48,579 nucleotides of DNA from JANYGM01 sp043764015 (GCA_043764015.1 JAYUKY010000057.1:1-48579); one strand, 5' to 3'; shown: positions 9,752-18,466, numbered from the stretch's first letter. Program-made: numbers and translations. Notes: a model not told the origin generated them from the sequence alone.

Positions 9752-10675
9752 ATGGAAGGTATCAATTATGTTACTAACAGCAAAGGACAAAAAACTGCTG
9801 TTCAGATAGATTTAACGCTTTATACGGACGTTTGGGACGAGTTTTTTAAGGGCTGGTTTTTGGTAAAATGGTGGGACAAGCTAGACAAACATTGGAGAGC
9901 TGCTTTTCGTGAAGTTCTAAAAACAGAAGAAAATCCAGACAAAAACCAACTTCAACAACTTAGCCAGCTCACGTATTTTATTTGCAGAAACGAAAATATA
10001 ACCACTATTGCGCCTGTGGAGGTACTTACACAGCTAGAAACGCTGGTAATGGCAGACACAAAAATAGCTGATTTGGCGGAAGTTTCATCTCTCAAAAATC
10101 TTTCTCATATTGATTTTATCAATACGAATGTAAGCAGTTTAGAGCCGTTGCAGGATTTACGAAATTTGCACGAGGTTTATTTTCAGAACACAAAAGTAAA
10201 TAGTTTAGAATTTCTTTCGTATTTGCCTAATATTCAGTCTATTGCGTTTGGAGAAACTAATATTGATGACATTTTTGCATTGCGTAATATGAAAAGATTA
10301 GAGAATATTTTTGCGGCATCAAGTCAAATATCAGACTTAAATCCTCTAGAAAATGCCACAAGATTGCAGGTTTTAAATATCCAAAAAACAAAAGTGGAAG
10401 ATTTGAAACCTCTCAAAAAAATCAAAAATTTAGAAGAACTTTATCTCCAAAATACACCAATAAACTCATTGGAAGCTATTTCTGGTATGAGCAAATTGGA
10501 TAGTTTGGGTATCTCTAATACACAAATCACGAGCCTTGCACCTCTGAAAAACCTTAGAAATCTAAAAAGATTGTATTGTGAAAACCTGCCTTTGAGCAAG
10601 CAAGAACTAGAAAAAGAATTAGCAGATTTTAAGAAAAAACACCCAAATTGTAAGATTATCTTAGAAGGAATTTGA
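9752..10675 (+). CDS. leucine-rich-repeat protein, internalin/SDS22-type
   Basis: A 307-residue protein with a Trp-rich N-terminal segment of about 75 residues (VWDEFFKGWFLVKWWDKLDK) and then about nine 22-residue LRRs of the type 'tkIsdLsPLknLtnLetLylqN', e.g. ISDLNPLENATRLQVLNIQK and ITSLAPLKNLRNLKRLYCEN. There is no signal peptide, so the LRR scaffold is expected inside the cell, unlike true internalins. It belongs to a different LRR class from the 885-residue protein upstream. Convergent with the WYL regulator; the two genes share a word-repeat hairpin between their ends. Function unknown, presumably protein binding. Confidence 0.85.
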   Translation: MEGINYVTNSKGQKTAVQIDLTLYTDVWDEFFKGWFLVKWWDKLDKHWRAAFREVLKTEENPDKNQLQQLSQLTYFICRNENITTIAPVEVLTQLETLVMADTKIADLAEVSSLKNLSHIDFINTNVSSLEPLQDLRNLHEVYFQNTKVNSLEFLSYLPNIQSIAFGETNIDDIFALRNMKRLENIFAASSQISDLNPLENATRLQVLNIQKTKVEDLKPLKKIKNLEELYLQNTPINSLEAISGMSKLDSLGISNTQITSLAPLKNLRNLKRLYCENLPLSKQELEKELADFKKKHPNCKIILEGI

Positions 10676-10677
10676 AA

Positions 10678-10750
10678 TACGAGGTTTGAGGTAAGAAGTA
10701 CGAAAATGCAACAAAAAATCCTCGTACTTCGTACCTCAAACTTCGTACTT
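10678..10750. repeat. word-pair hairpin (TACGAGG / CCTCGTA) between convergent genes
   Basis: Left arm 10678-10703 and right arm 10719-10750 are imperfect inverted copies made of TACGAGGT/TACGAAGT words. The right arm runs into the WYL gene, whose last residues KYEV are encoded by the repeat. Likely a bidirectional terminator. Confidence 0.65.
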
Positions 10751-11812
10751 ACTCAATGTTTTTTGTAAAATTTCTTTCATTTTTTCTATCAAACGTGTTG
10801 GTTCTAAGACTTTTACGTCATCTCCATAGCTTAAAATTTCCATTATCAAATCAAAATTTATCATCAAATCCAAAGAAATACGGTATTCTTGGGCATCATT
10901 GATAAGTTCTTGTTGCGAATGATGAATGGGTTGCGTTTTGATGTAGTTTCCACGAAAAGTATTAAAAGACAAAATAATTTTTTCAATACGTTCATCAGCT
11001 TTGCGTGTTACGCCAAAGCAATTTTCGTAATAATTTTCTGGGGAAAAATTGTGTTTTTCAGGCGGAATAGCACTTTTTTGAGAAATAAGCAAATCACTCA
11101 TTCTATCCAAACCAAAAGTTTGTATGGTTTTTCTGGCATCTGTATAAGCTATCATATACCAACGCCCTTTAAATTCTTTCAGTAAATAAGGGTGAGCCAC
11201 ACGCAGCAAATCATTTTCTTGTTTTTCTGCTGGCAAATTAGCTTGATTAGCAAATTTATTATAAATAAAATTTACTTGCTTACCTTCATTTATTGCTCTC
11301 ACAAGGTCAGAAAGCAGTTCACGTCCTTTTGTGTAGGTAGGCGTAGAAAGTTGTACAATGGCGTTTTTCTTTTGGTCGTTTCCTAGTTGTTTACGGATTT
11401 CTACTGCGTCCATCACCTTATCCACCGCATCAGAAAAACCACTCAAAATGCCCACATCTTTGAAGCCTTGCAACACAGACTCCGCCAAATTAAGCGCAAA
11501 AACATCATTTTTTGATAAACTAATAGATAAAAAACGGTACTCTAAATCAAGTTCATAGATTGCTTTTTTATCTTTTCCTTTGGTTTTTGTTCCATAAAAA
11601 TAACCTCTTTCTACATTATTAAATTCTATTGGTGCAAAAAAATCATCTCTCATTGCTCTCAAATCTTTTTCCAAAGAAGAGGCAGAATATTCTTTGTCTG
11701 TGCGCTCTTCAATAATGGCAATAATGGCGGCTTTTGTAGGGAAATTTTTTTGTCTATTACGCAACATCTCATCTATACTAAGGTATCTTATAAGCTGATT
11801 TTTATTTGCCAT
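10736..11812 (-). CDS. WYL-domain transcriptional regulator
   Basis: A 358-residue DNA-binding protein. The start is placed at MANKNQLIRYLSIDEML; 21 further upstream codons are open but are a translation of the intergenic word repeat (FVPLTSYLF) and are not credible. Residues about 1-80 form a helix-turn-helix (YLSIDEMLRNRQKNFPTK.. SSLEKDLRAMRDD). The middle to C-terminal part is a WYL domain (LLKEFKGRWYMIAYTDARK, with WYM for WYL; then RMSDLLI), which senses small ligands or nucleic acid. C-terminal WCX-like extension follows. Such regulators often control defence or DNA-damage genes in other bacteria; nothing adjacent proves that here. Confidence 0.88.
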   Translation of the reverse strand: MANKNQLIRYLSIDEMLRNRQKNFPTKAAIIAIIEERTDKEYSASSLEKDLRAMRDDFFAPIEFNNVERGYFYGTKTKGKDKKAIYELDLEYRFLSISLSKNDVFALNLAESVLQGFKDVGILSGFSDAVDKVMDAVEIRKQLGNDQKKNAIVQLSTPTYTKGRELLSDLVRAINEGKQVNFIYNKFANQANLPAEKQENDLLRVAHPYLLKEFKGRWYMIAYTDARKTIQTFGLDRMSDLLISQKSAIPPEKHNFSPENYYENCFGVTRKADERIEKIILSFNTFRGNYIKTQPIHHSQQELINDAQEYRISLDLMINFDLIMEILSYGDDVKVLEPTRLIEKMKEILQKTLSKYEV

Positions 11813-11826
11813 AAAGCTAAGGAAAA

Positions 11827-11876
11827 GGTACGAAGTAAGAGGTACGAAATATGAATGTAAAACTTTGATTATCAAT
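11827..11876 (+). repeat. word repeat with conserved tail (TACGAAG type)
   Basis: Words GTACGAAGTAAGAGGTACGA followed by ATGAATGTAAAACTTTGATTATCAAT-type tail (written in two parts because of overlap). The tail matches the copy beside 8024-8051. It lies in the leader of the WYL gene. Confidence 0.65.
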
Positions 11877-11879
11877 CTG

Positions 11880-11911
11880 AAAAGGTTGTTTGTGTCTTCA
11901 CAAACAACCTT
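11880..11911 (-). terminator. terminator after clpS
   Basis: Perfect 14-bp stem (AAAGGTTGTTTGTG and complement) with a 4-base loop, 11 bases beyond the clpS stop codon. On the minus strand the stem is followed by a short T run. Confidence 0.75.
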
Positions 11912-11922
11912 TAGACATATTT

Positions 11923-12252
11923 TTAGGAAATTTCTGCGGAAATACCTCTATCACAAATAGCAGTACACATAGGCTCTAGCGTTTCGTAGCTACCATATTT
12001 TACAATACATTTGCCTTTGTGGTGAATAATGAGCGTACATTGTTCTGCCTGCAATTCTCCGTGTTTGCAAACTTCCATAAGTGTATCAATGACGTAATCA
12101 AAGCTATTATGGTCATCATTGAAGACAATAAGACCACGTTCTTCTATTTCTTCTTCCATCACATCAACATCTCCTAATGTTTTTGTATCTTCTTTTGGAA
12201 AAAAGTTAGAAAAATTATTTATAAAATTGTTTTTTATTAGCTGAAATAACAT
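11923..12252 (-). CDS. clpS: ATP-dependent Clp protease adaptor ClpS
   Basis: A 109-residue adaptor that delivers N-end-rule substrates to ClpAP or ClpCP. The core matches the family: GLIVFNDDHNSFDYVIDTLM (N-D-D then D-Y-V-I, the substrate-pocket edge), followed by HHKGKCIVKYGSYETLEPMC and a C-terminal AEI strand. The N-terminal 40 residues are a charged, flexible arm with DVDVMEEEIEERG, typical of ClpS N-extensions. The start at MLFQ is preferred; an upstream in-frame ATG would add a hydrophobic 14-residue stretch made of AT-rich leader. Monocistronic, with its own terminator. No clp ATPase is in the window. Confidence 0.9.
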   Translation of the reverse strand: MLFQLIKNNFINNFSNFFPKEDTKTLGDVDVMEEEIEERGLIVFNDDHNSFDYVIDTLMEVCKHGELQAEQCTLIIHHKGKCIVKYGSYETLEPMCTAICDRGISAEIS

Positions 12253-12407
12253 AATTATGACAATAGTTTTGTTTTTGATAAAATTCTGATACAAAAGTAA
12301 TCAAAAAATCTAAAAAATTTATCAAAAAAATAATGTTTTAGATTTTAATACTATGGACATTTTTTTAAATAAAATATAAATTACTGATAATCAAATACTT
12401 AATGTGT

Positions 12408-12706
12408 GCGGGTATAAGGAACTTTTTAAAAGCTATATTTTGTGCCTCTACACAGATAATTTCGCTATCTAGCACTCAAATATCCCTGCACCGTCAGCTA
12501 AAGCAGACGGCAATGGACAATGAAAAAACAGTAAAAAAGATATTTTATAATGCTTTTTTCTTTGCCGTCTGCTTTAGCTGACGGAACACAGATTTTTGAG
12601 TGTCAAAGTGGTAGCAAATAAGCCTTTAAAAGTTCATTGATTAAGTTTTAAAGCAGTTTCTGACTTTATAACAAAAGTTCCTTATAGCCTTGGTTTTATA
12701 CCCTGC
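12408..12706. repeat. nested inverted-repeat element of about 300 bp
   Basis: Innermost exact 23-bp inverted repeat at 12491-12513 and 12562-12584 (core CCGTCAGCTAAAGCAGACGG). Outside it are paired copies of GCACTCAAA/TTTGAGTGT, a TTTAAAAG pair and, at the edge, GGTATAAGGAACTTTT against AAAAGTTCCTTATA and TATACCCTGC. No gene. Size and layering suggest a mobile, non-autonomous or twice-hit element. Confidence 0.6.
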
Positions 12707-12727
12707 GGATAGGTTATTTACAATATA

Positions 12728-12904
12728 TTAGTAACGTGTTGCAAATAAGTTCCTAATTTTAAAAAACTAATTTTTATGTATAGCGGTGGCGTAAACGCCA
12801 CCGTTACACATAAAACCATTTTTGACTTTGATATAAAGAGGTGGCGTTTACGCCACCTAGAATAGAAAAATAAAACTAGGACTTTATTTGCAACTTGTTA
12901 CTAA
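12728..12904. mobile_element. MITE-like element with 33-bp terminal inverted repeats
   Basis: The 33 bases at each end are inverted copies, 28 of 33 matching; both begin TTAGTAAC and share GTTGCAAATAA. Inside are two near-identical palindromes at 12784-12803 (CGGTGGCGTAAACGCCACCG) and 12839-12858, themselves inverted relative to each other. It is 177 bp, has no coding capacity, ends 9 bases from the lysA stop and so may act as its terminator. No target duplication was recognised. Confidence 0.6.
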
Positions 12905-12913
12905 GTAATACAT

Positions 12914-14158
12914 CTAAATTTTCTCTTCAAAATTCATTACAATTTGGTTTCTTGTAAGGTCTTCTAAGGTTTCACGCAAACGAACAAGATGCGCTTTGCC
13001 TTGATACACAAGCACTTCCGCAGGACGAAAACGAGAATTATATTGTGAACTCATAGTAAAACCATACGCACCCGCATTTTTGATAGCCAAAATATCTCCT
13101 TCACTAACTTCGTGCAGTTTCCTGTCCCAGCCAAATGTATCTGTTTCACAAATGTAGCCAACAACTGTATAAACACGTTGCCCACCAGATGTATTACTCA
13201 CATTCACAATGTCGTGATGTGCGTCATACATCATTGGTCTTATAAGGTGATTTAGCCCAGAATCTACGCCTACAAAAACGGTTGCAGGCGTGGTTTTGAT
13301 AACATTTGTTTTGACAAAAAGATGCCCTGCCTCACTTACAAGGTACTTTCCTGGTTCAAACCAAATTTCTAAATCTCTGCCATATTCTTTACAAAAAGCC
13401 TGAAAAGATTTTTTGAGTTTTTTACCCAAATCCTCCAAATTAGTCGTGATATCACCTTTTTTGTAAGCGACTTTAAAACCACTTCCAAAATCCATAAAGG
13501 TAAGGTCAGGGAAATTACGAGCCACATCAAAAAGAATTTCTGCAGCCTCCAAAAACACTCCAGAATCCACAATATCAGAGCCTGTGTGCATGTGAAGACC
13601 AGTAACTTTGATGTTATTTGTTTTCACAACTCGCACCAAATGACGTAGTTGCAACACGGAAATACCAAACTTAGAGTCTATATGACCAACAGAAATTTTG
13701 CTGTTTCCACCCGCCATAATGTGCGGATTTAGACGAATGCAACACGCCACACTGTCGCCGTATTCGTGTCCAAATTGTTCTAAAATAGAAATATTATCAA
13801 TATTTATGGTAAGTCCAAGTGCAACGGCTTGCTTTATTTCTTCAAAAGAAACACAATTTGGCGTAAAAATAATCTCTTTTGGCTCAAAACCTGCTAAAAG
13901 CCCTAATTGCGCCTCTTGAATAGAAACTGTATCCAAACCTGCGCCATAATGCTTAAAAAGTTTCATTACAGAAAGATTATTGAGTGCTTTTGTTGCAAAC
14001 TTAATCTTTATTTTCATTCCTTCAAAAGCAGCTTGCATTTTTTGCAATTTTTCAATCATTTTATCAGCGTCATACACGTAAAGCGGTGCGCCAAATTCTG
14101 CACAAATATCAAGTACATTGATATTTTGGATTTTATATTGATTATTTTCTAAATTCAT
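12914..14158 (-). CDS. lysA: diaminopimelate decarboxylase
   Basis: A 414-residue PLP enzyme making L-lysine from meso-diaminopimelate. The PLP lysine is Lys57 in IKFATKALNN; other family marks are GLHMHTGSDI, DFGSGFKVAYKKGD (the glycine-rich phosphate loop), WFEPGKYLVSEAG and the dimer-interface Cys-Glu in CETDTFGWDR, with AGAYGFTMSSQYN near the end. Length is normal for the family. It stands alone rather than with lysC or dapF. The MITE-like element lies just beyond its stop. On its leader strand a TAGTTTTG box is present but without a convincing -33 element. Confidence 0.95.
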   Translation of the reverse strand: MNLENNQYKIQNINVLDICAEFGAPLYVYDADKMIEKLQKMQAAFEGMKIKIKFATKALNNLSVMKLFKHYGAGLDTVSIQEAQLGLLAGFEPKEIIFTPNCVSFEEIKQAVALGLTINIDNISILEQFGHEYGDSVACCIRLNPHIMAGGNSKISVGHIDSKFGISVLQLRHLVRVVKTNNIKVTGLHMHTGSDIVDSGVFLEAAEILFDVARNFPDLTFMDFGSGFKVAYKKGDITTNLEDLGKKLKKSFQAFCKEYGRDLEIWFEPGKYLVSEAGHLFVKTNVIKTTPATVFVGVDSGLNHLIRPMMYDAHHDIVNVSNTSGGQRVYTVVGYICETDTFGWDRKLHEVSEGDILAIKNAGAYGFTMSSQYNSRFRPAEVLVYQGKAHLVRLRETLEDLTRNQIVMNFEEKI

Positions 14159-14449
14159 TAAATTTTATTTGTTTGATTACTGGCGTTATTTATGTGCAAA
14201 ACTACTAAATTTTGATATATAAGTAGCTTTTTGTAATTATTTTATGTTTTGATTTAGACAACGAATTACATAATCATTTGGTTCTCAAAACCTTGTATTT
14301 ATTCATAATTGATAACTAAAAACCGCTTAAAAGCGCATTTTTTTGAAAAAATTAATTATTTTTTTGATTTTGTTATAAAAATAATTACTTTTACAATAAA
14401 AGTTACATTTTGTGTAACAATCATTCAAACACGGGAATACATAAATATA
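14159..14449. other. gap upstream of lysA and plsX
   Basis: AT-rich divergent leader region. It contains a weakened member of the tail repeat family on the minus strand (about 14272-14317) and no open frame of interest. The plsX promoter follows it. Confidence 0.4.
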
Positions 14450-14481
14450 TTTGTAGTATAAAATATATTTGTTTAGTTTTG
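14450..14481 (+). promoter_or_regulatory. Bacteroidota-type promoter for plsX-fabH
   Basis: TTTG at 14450-14453, 20-base spacer, TAGTTTTG at 14474-14481. This agrees with the -33/-7 consensus and would leave a leader of about 100 bases before plsX. Two TATATTTG boxes nearby lack properly spaced partners. Confidence 0.6.
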
Positions 14482-14591
14482 CGCCCCAATAACTTATTTT
14501 AATGTATTCAATAACTTAAATTCAGTCATTTTTAGTTAAAACAATACAATTTTTTGATACTAAAACCAATAATATATCTTATCATAAATTT

Positions 14592-15527
14592 ATGAAAATT
14601 GCTATTGATGCTATGGGTGGAGATTTTGCCCCACAAGCTATTGTGGAAGGTGCAATACTAGCCGCCAAAGAACTTACAAATGATGTCAAAATTGTACTTG
14701 TTGGAATAAAAGAGGCTATACAAAAAGTGCTTGATGCGCAACCGCAAGTCCCCACTAATATAGAAATTTTTCATGCTGATGAAGTCATTGAAATGGGCGA
14801 ACATCCTACAAAAGCATTGCAGCAAAAACCAAAATCTAGTATCAATGTTGGTTTTCATCTTCTCAAAAATAATGAGGTTCAGGCTTTTTGCGGTGCAGGA
14901 AATACGGGTGCTATGCACGTAGGAGCTATTTTCAGCGTAAAACCAATAGAAGGAATTATGCGCCCTTGCCTTATCACTCACGTACCAAAAACAAACGGAG
15001 GCACTAGCGTAATGCTTGATGTAGGTGCAAATACAGACTGCAAACCAGAAATGCTTTACCAGTTTGGCGTGCTTGGTGGTGTGTATTGCAAAGAAGTTTT
15101 AGGTATAGAAAGCCCTCGTGTTGCATTGATGAATTTAGGAGAGGAAGCTGGAAAAGGAAATATGGACGCAAAAGAAGCATATCAGTTGCTTAAAGCAGAT
15201 ACAAAACTTAATTTTGTGGGAAATATTGAAGGAAGAGACCTCTTTTTGGATAAAACTGATGTCATTGTTTGTGATGGCTTTGTGGGGAATGTTATTCTCA
15301 AAATGGCAGAATCTATTTACGAAATAACTGCAGAGCGTGGCGTGAAAGATGATTTTCTTAGCAAACTTAATTATGAAGCCATTGGTGGTAGTCCTATTTT
15401 AGGCGTGAACGGAAATGTTATTATAGGTCACGGCATTTCTAATGCTATTGCTACAAAAAATATGATACTTTTAGCACACAAAATAGCCTCTGCAGACCTC
15501 AACAATAAAATAAAAACCGCCCTCTAG
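14592..15527 (+). CDS. plsX: phosphate acyltransferase PlsX
   Basis: A 311-residue enzyme that turns acyl-ACP and phosphate into acyl-phosphate, the donor for PlsY in phosphatidic acid synthesis. The N-terminus MKIAIDAMGGDFAPQAIVEG is diagnostic; also seen are HPTKALQQKPKSSINVG, the AGNTGAMHVGA loop and DVGANTDCKPEML, with FVGNVILKMAE near the end. It is followed after 91 bases by fabH, the usual partner, and the pair probably forms one transcript across a word-repeat hairpin. The rpmF and DUF177 genes often found before plsX are absent here. Confidence 0.96.
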   Translation: MKIAIDAMGGDFAPQAIVEGAILAAKELTNDVKIVLVGIKEAIQKVLDAQPQVPTNIEIFHADEVIEMGEHPTKALQQKPKSSINVGFHLLKNNEVQAFCGAGNTGAMHVGAIFSVKPIEGIMRPCLITHVPKTNGGTSVMLDVGANTDCKPEMLYQFGVLGGVYCKEVLGIESPRVALMNLGEEAGKGNMDAKEAYQLLKADTKLNFVGNIEGRDLFLDKTDVIVCDGFVGNVILKMAESIYEITAERGVKDDFLSKLNYEAIGGSPILGVNGNVIIGHGISNAIATKNMILLAHKIASADLNNKIKTAL

Positions 15528-15610
15528 ATGTGTAATGTATGATATGTGATGTAAATACATTTTTTGTCCATAAAAAATATCATACATCACACATCATATA
15601 TCACATATCA
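15527..15610. repeat. word-pair hairpin (ATGTGTAATGTATGATATGTG type)
   Basis: Left arm 15527-15551 of ATGTGT/ATGATATG words and right arm 15581-15610 of ATCACACATCAT words form an imperfect hairpin between plsX and fabH. Same architecture as the TACGAGG and GAGTTGT families but with a different word. A short related piece, ACATCACATATCAAAA, precedes the epimerase gene at about 24709. Confidence 0.6.
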
Positions 15611-15618
15611 AAATAATT

Positions 15619-16632
15619 ATGACAAAAATAAGCGCAGCAATTACTGGTATAGCAACTTATGTTCCTGACTATATCTTGACTAATGAGGAACTAGAGAAAA
15701 TGATAGATACCAATGATGAATGGATAATGTCTCGTACTGGTATCAAAGAAAGACATATTTTGAAAGGTGAAGGCTTAGGTACATCTTTTATGGGTGTAAA
15801 AGCCGTACAAGAGCTTCTAAAAAAAACTAATACCAAACCAGAAGAAGTGGAGTTAGTTATTTGCGCCACAACCACACCTGACATGATTTTTCCTGCTACT
15901 GCAAATATTATTTGCTTTGAAGCAGGCATCAATAATGCTTTTAGTTATGATATGCAAGCGGCTTGCTCAGGCTTTTTGTATGCGCTCACGGCTGCCTCCC
16001 AATTTATAGAAACAGGTAAATATAAAAAAGTTATTGTGGTGGGTGCTGATAAAATGTCGTCCATTGTTGATTATACAGACCGTTCTACCTGTATTATTTT
16101 TGGTGATGGTGCTGGTGCTGTGATGCTAGAACCAAATACAGAAGGCTTGGGAATACGAGATAGTATTTTGAAAACTGACGGTAGTGGTTGGGTGCATTTG
16201 CATCAAAAAGCAGGCGGAAGTCGCAGACCACCAACCATAGAAACTATTCAAAATAAAGAACATTTTATTTATCAAGAAGGAAGTGCCGTATTCAAACACG
16301 CTGTAAAAGCTATGTCTGATACTGCCTACGAACTAATGCAAAAAAATAATCTTACTGCTGATGATATAGCATTTTTAGTGCCACATCAGGCAAACAAACG
16401 CATTATTGATGCTACTGCTACAAGAATGGGACTTGATGAAGAAAAAGTAATGCTCACTATTCATAAGTACGGGAATACCACAAATGCTACCATTCCTTTG
16501 TGTATTTCGGACTACGAAAAGCAACTTAAAAAAGGAGATAATCTTATTTTAGCAGCCTTTGGAGGTGGTTTTACGTGGGGTGCACTATACCTAAAATGGG
16601 CGTATGATTGTGAAGTAGGAGGTACGAAGTAG
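15619..16632 (+). CDS. fabH: 3-oxoacyl-ACP synthase III (FabH)
   Basis: A 337-residue thiolase-fold enzyme that starts fatty-acid synthesis by joining an acyl-CoA to malonyl-ACP. The catalytic triad is visible: Cys116 in AACSGFLYAL, His256 in VPHQANKRII and Asn286 in KYGNTTNATIP. The Trp-Arg CoA-binding segment lies in NDEWIMSRTGIKERH, and FGDGAGAVML is the usual core strand. In branched-chain-rich Bacteroidota the primer may be a branched acyl-CoA, but the sequence does not settle that. Its last codons overlap a GTACGAAGTAG repeat, and a hairpin terminator follows about 60 bases later. Confidence 0.96.
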   Translation: MTKISAAITGIATYVPDYILTNEELEKMIDTNDEWIMSRTGIKERHILKGEGLGTSFMGVKAVQELLKKTNTKPEEVELVICATTTPDMIFPATANIICFEAGINNAFSYDMQAACSGFLYALTAASQFIETGKYKKVIVVGADKMSSIVDYTDRSTCIIFGDGAGAVMLEPNTEGLGIRDSILKTDGSGWVHLHQKAGGSRRPPTIETIQNKEHFIYQEGSAVFKHAVKAMSDTAYELMQKNNLTADDIAFLVPHQANKRIIDATATRMGLDEEKVMLTIHKYGNTTNATIPLCISDYEKQLKKGDNLILAAFGGGFTWGALYLKWAYDCEVGGTK

Positions 16633-16688
16633 AAGTAGGAGGTACAAATTTAAGATACTCCCATTTCTGTCAAGTAATAAAAAATAAA

Positions 16689-16723
16689 AAACCACTCTTT
16701 AATCTTAATTAGAAAGTGGTTTT
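16689..16723 (+). terminator. terminator after fabH
   Basis: Inverted arms AAACCACT and AGTGGTTT with partly paired inner bases, followed by TTTATTT. It ends the plsX-fabH transcript before parA. Upstream, 16613-16650 holds a tandem AGTAGGAGGTACGA-type word repeat. Confidence 0.7.
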
Positions 16724-16819
16724 ATTTATGTTATTCTTTATTTTACGTTCTTCTCCAAAAATTCGTATATTTACAAAAATTGCGCTACAATTTTATATTT
16801 TCAATCAAAAATCTCATCA

Positions 16820-17572
16820 ATGACCCAAATTATTGCTATTGTCAATCAGAAAGGAGGAACAGGTAAAACTACCACCGCAGTAAATCTTGGCAGAGCAATT
16901 GCTGATATGGGTAAACGTGTTCTTTTGTTAGATTTAGACCCACAAGGCAGCCTTTCTTATTATCTTGGTGCAAATAGCAATGTTTGGACAATTTCAGACG
17001 TGATTCTAGGGGATATTTCACTCAATAATGCCATTATTCAACGTGAAAATTTAGAGATTATTCCTGCGGATATTAGTCTTGCAGATTTGGAAGTTTCACT
17101 AGCGGGCTACCCACAACGAGAGTTTATTATCAAAAAACTGCTTTTGCAAGCTCCCCAATTTGATTATATTCTAATGGATTGCTCTCCTTCTCTTTCAGTA
17201 ATGACTATCAATGCTCTTACTGCCGCCAAATACATTATTGTACCACTCCAAATGGAGGTTTTGAGTATTCACGGCTTAGAACTGATGTTGGAAACTGTAG
17301 AGAGAATCAAGAAAAATCTTAATCCAACACTAGAAATTATGGGGATTTTGCCGCTAATGTATGACCGCAAAAGACGTATTACACAAGAAGTGTTAGCACA
17401 TATTGTGAAAACATATAGCTTTTTGTATATGTTTGATACGCTTATTCGTATGGACGTAAAGCTCGTGGAAGCTCCGTCTTATGGAAAAAGTGTATTTAGT
17501 TATGCGCCAGATACAAATGGCGCACAAGATTATATGAAACTTGCCAAAGAAGTTATTACGTATGATGACTAA
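16820..17572 (+). CDS. ParA/Soj family ATPase without an adjacent ParB
   Basis: A 250-residue deviant Walker ATPase. The start MTQIIAIVNQKGGTGKTTTA carries the P-loop with the signature first Lys (KGGTGKTT); Walker A' is LLLDLDPQGSLSYYLG, and DYILMDCSPSLSVMTINAL gives Walker B. These proteins form ATP-dependent dimers on the nucleoid and position chromosomes, plasmids or protein complexes. No parB or centromere-like repeat follows; the next gene is convergent. It is therefore an orphan ParA, possibly placing a protein machine such as a polar or gliding complex, which is inference. Usual ParB-partner N-terminal helices for self-regulation are absent. Confidence 0.92.
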   Translation: MTQIIAIVNQKGGTGKTTTAVNLGRAIADMGKRVLLLDLDPQGSLSYYLGANSNVWTISDVILGDISLNNAIIQRENLEIIPADISLADLEVSLAGYPQREFIIKKLLLQAPQFDYILMDCSPSLSVMTINALTAAKYIIVPLQMEVLSIHGLELMLETVERIKKNLNPTLEIMGILPLMYDRKRRITQEVLAHIVKTYSFLYMFDTLIRMDVKLVEAPSYGKSVFSYAPDTNGAQDYMKLAKEVITYDD

Positions 17573-17573
17573 T

Positions 17574-17644
17574 TGAGTTATAAGTTATGAATTATGAGTT
17601 AAAAATACATTATACTTTGTATTTCAACTCACAACTCACAACTT
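17574..17644. repeat. word-pair hairpin (GAGTTATAAGTT / AACTCACAACTC)
   Basis: Left arm of three degenerate GAGTTAT/AAGTTAT words and right arm of two AACTCACA words flank a centre with TACTTTGTATTT. Between convergent genes, so a plausible bidirectional terminator. Confidence 0.65.
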
Positions 17645-17645
17645 T

Positions 17646-18359
17646 TTATATTTTTTGCATCAAAGTAAAACTATTTTTGCTTGTTGGCTCAACCAAAAAA
17701 CTACAAACACCACCACTAGAATAAGTTATTTTTCCTGCTGGGTCAGTCATTTTTATGCTTAGATCATCTGTTACAATAGCCGTAGCATCTATTCCTTTGT
17801 ATTTAAAACCGAAAGCATACTGCATTTCTAAAGTATAAATCTCTACTTCATCTGACGTATTTTCTACTATATATTTGCCCGCAAAAGCCCTAGAAATCAA
17901 TATATTAGGAGAAATAGTGGCACTAAACTGTGTCATAATATTTATTTCAGAATTGATGCAGTAAAAAGCGGTATTTTCTTTTCCTTTCTTTGATTTTTGT
18001 TCTAAGTAGCGTTTCCCACTCGGCTGACTACCAAAAGTCAGTTTATCCGCACCTGCAACGCCCATAAAACTTACTTCATAATCTTCTCCAAGAGGATTTT
18101 CATTGAGTATTTTTTTTTGTGACGTTATTTTTTGTGCTTTAAATTTACCTTTTCCTTTGGCATAATAGATTTTTTTGACTGTTTTGTCGTTGCCTTCTAC
18201 GACAATTACTTCTTTGGTTTGTTCACAAAAATACACCCCTGCATAGGTTATGCCATTTTCTTGGGTTTTATTTTGTGGTTTAGCAACTTGCTGATTTTTA
18301 TAGGCAGTTATCAAAAATAAGATAACTAAAAACGAGGTATTTAAGATTATTTTTTTCAT
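17646..18359 (-). CDS. hypothetical exported protein
   Basis: A 237-residue protein of unknown function. The N-terminus MKKIILNTSFLVILFLITAY is a signal peptide or anchor; where a lipobox Cys would be expected there is Tyr, so it is either cut by signal peptidase I or is a derivative of a former lipoprotein. The mature part is beta-rich with repeated 'Y..KGKGK.KAQKI' and 'GEDYEVSFMGV' patterns and three Cys (YFCEQ, FYCINS, GGVCSFLV) that could pair outside the cytoplasm. The repeated reference to a coloured or charged readout is not recognisable as any family. Convergent with parA; nothing ties it to the phosphatase gene upstream. Confidence 0.75.
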   Translation of the reverse strand: MKKIILNTSFLVILFLITAYKNQQVAKPQNKTQENGITYAGVYFCEQTKEVIVVEGNDKTVKKIYYAKGKGKFKAQKITSQKKILNENPLGEDYEVSFMGVAGADKLTFGSQPSGKRYLEQKSKKGKENTAFYCINSEINIMTQFSATISPNILISRAFAGKYIVENTSDEVEIYTLEMQYAFGFKYKGIDATAIVTDDLSIKMTDPAGKITYSSGGVCSFLVEPTSKNSFTLMQKI

Positions 18360-18466
18360 ATTTAAAAAATTAAAAGAGTTTTTATTTCCTCAAAAATAAA
18401 CCAAAAACGCCAAATTAAAATATTTAATTTGACGAAAATAGTATTTCACTTTATGAAAATAGTGTT

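Noticed and set aside
12408..12904. Insertion sequence
   Set aside because: Inverted ends are present but no transposase or other coding region lies between them.
16820..17572. Plasmid partition locus
   Set aside because: No ParB, iterons or replication gene; flanking genes are ordinary chromosomal ones.
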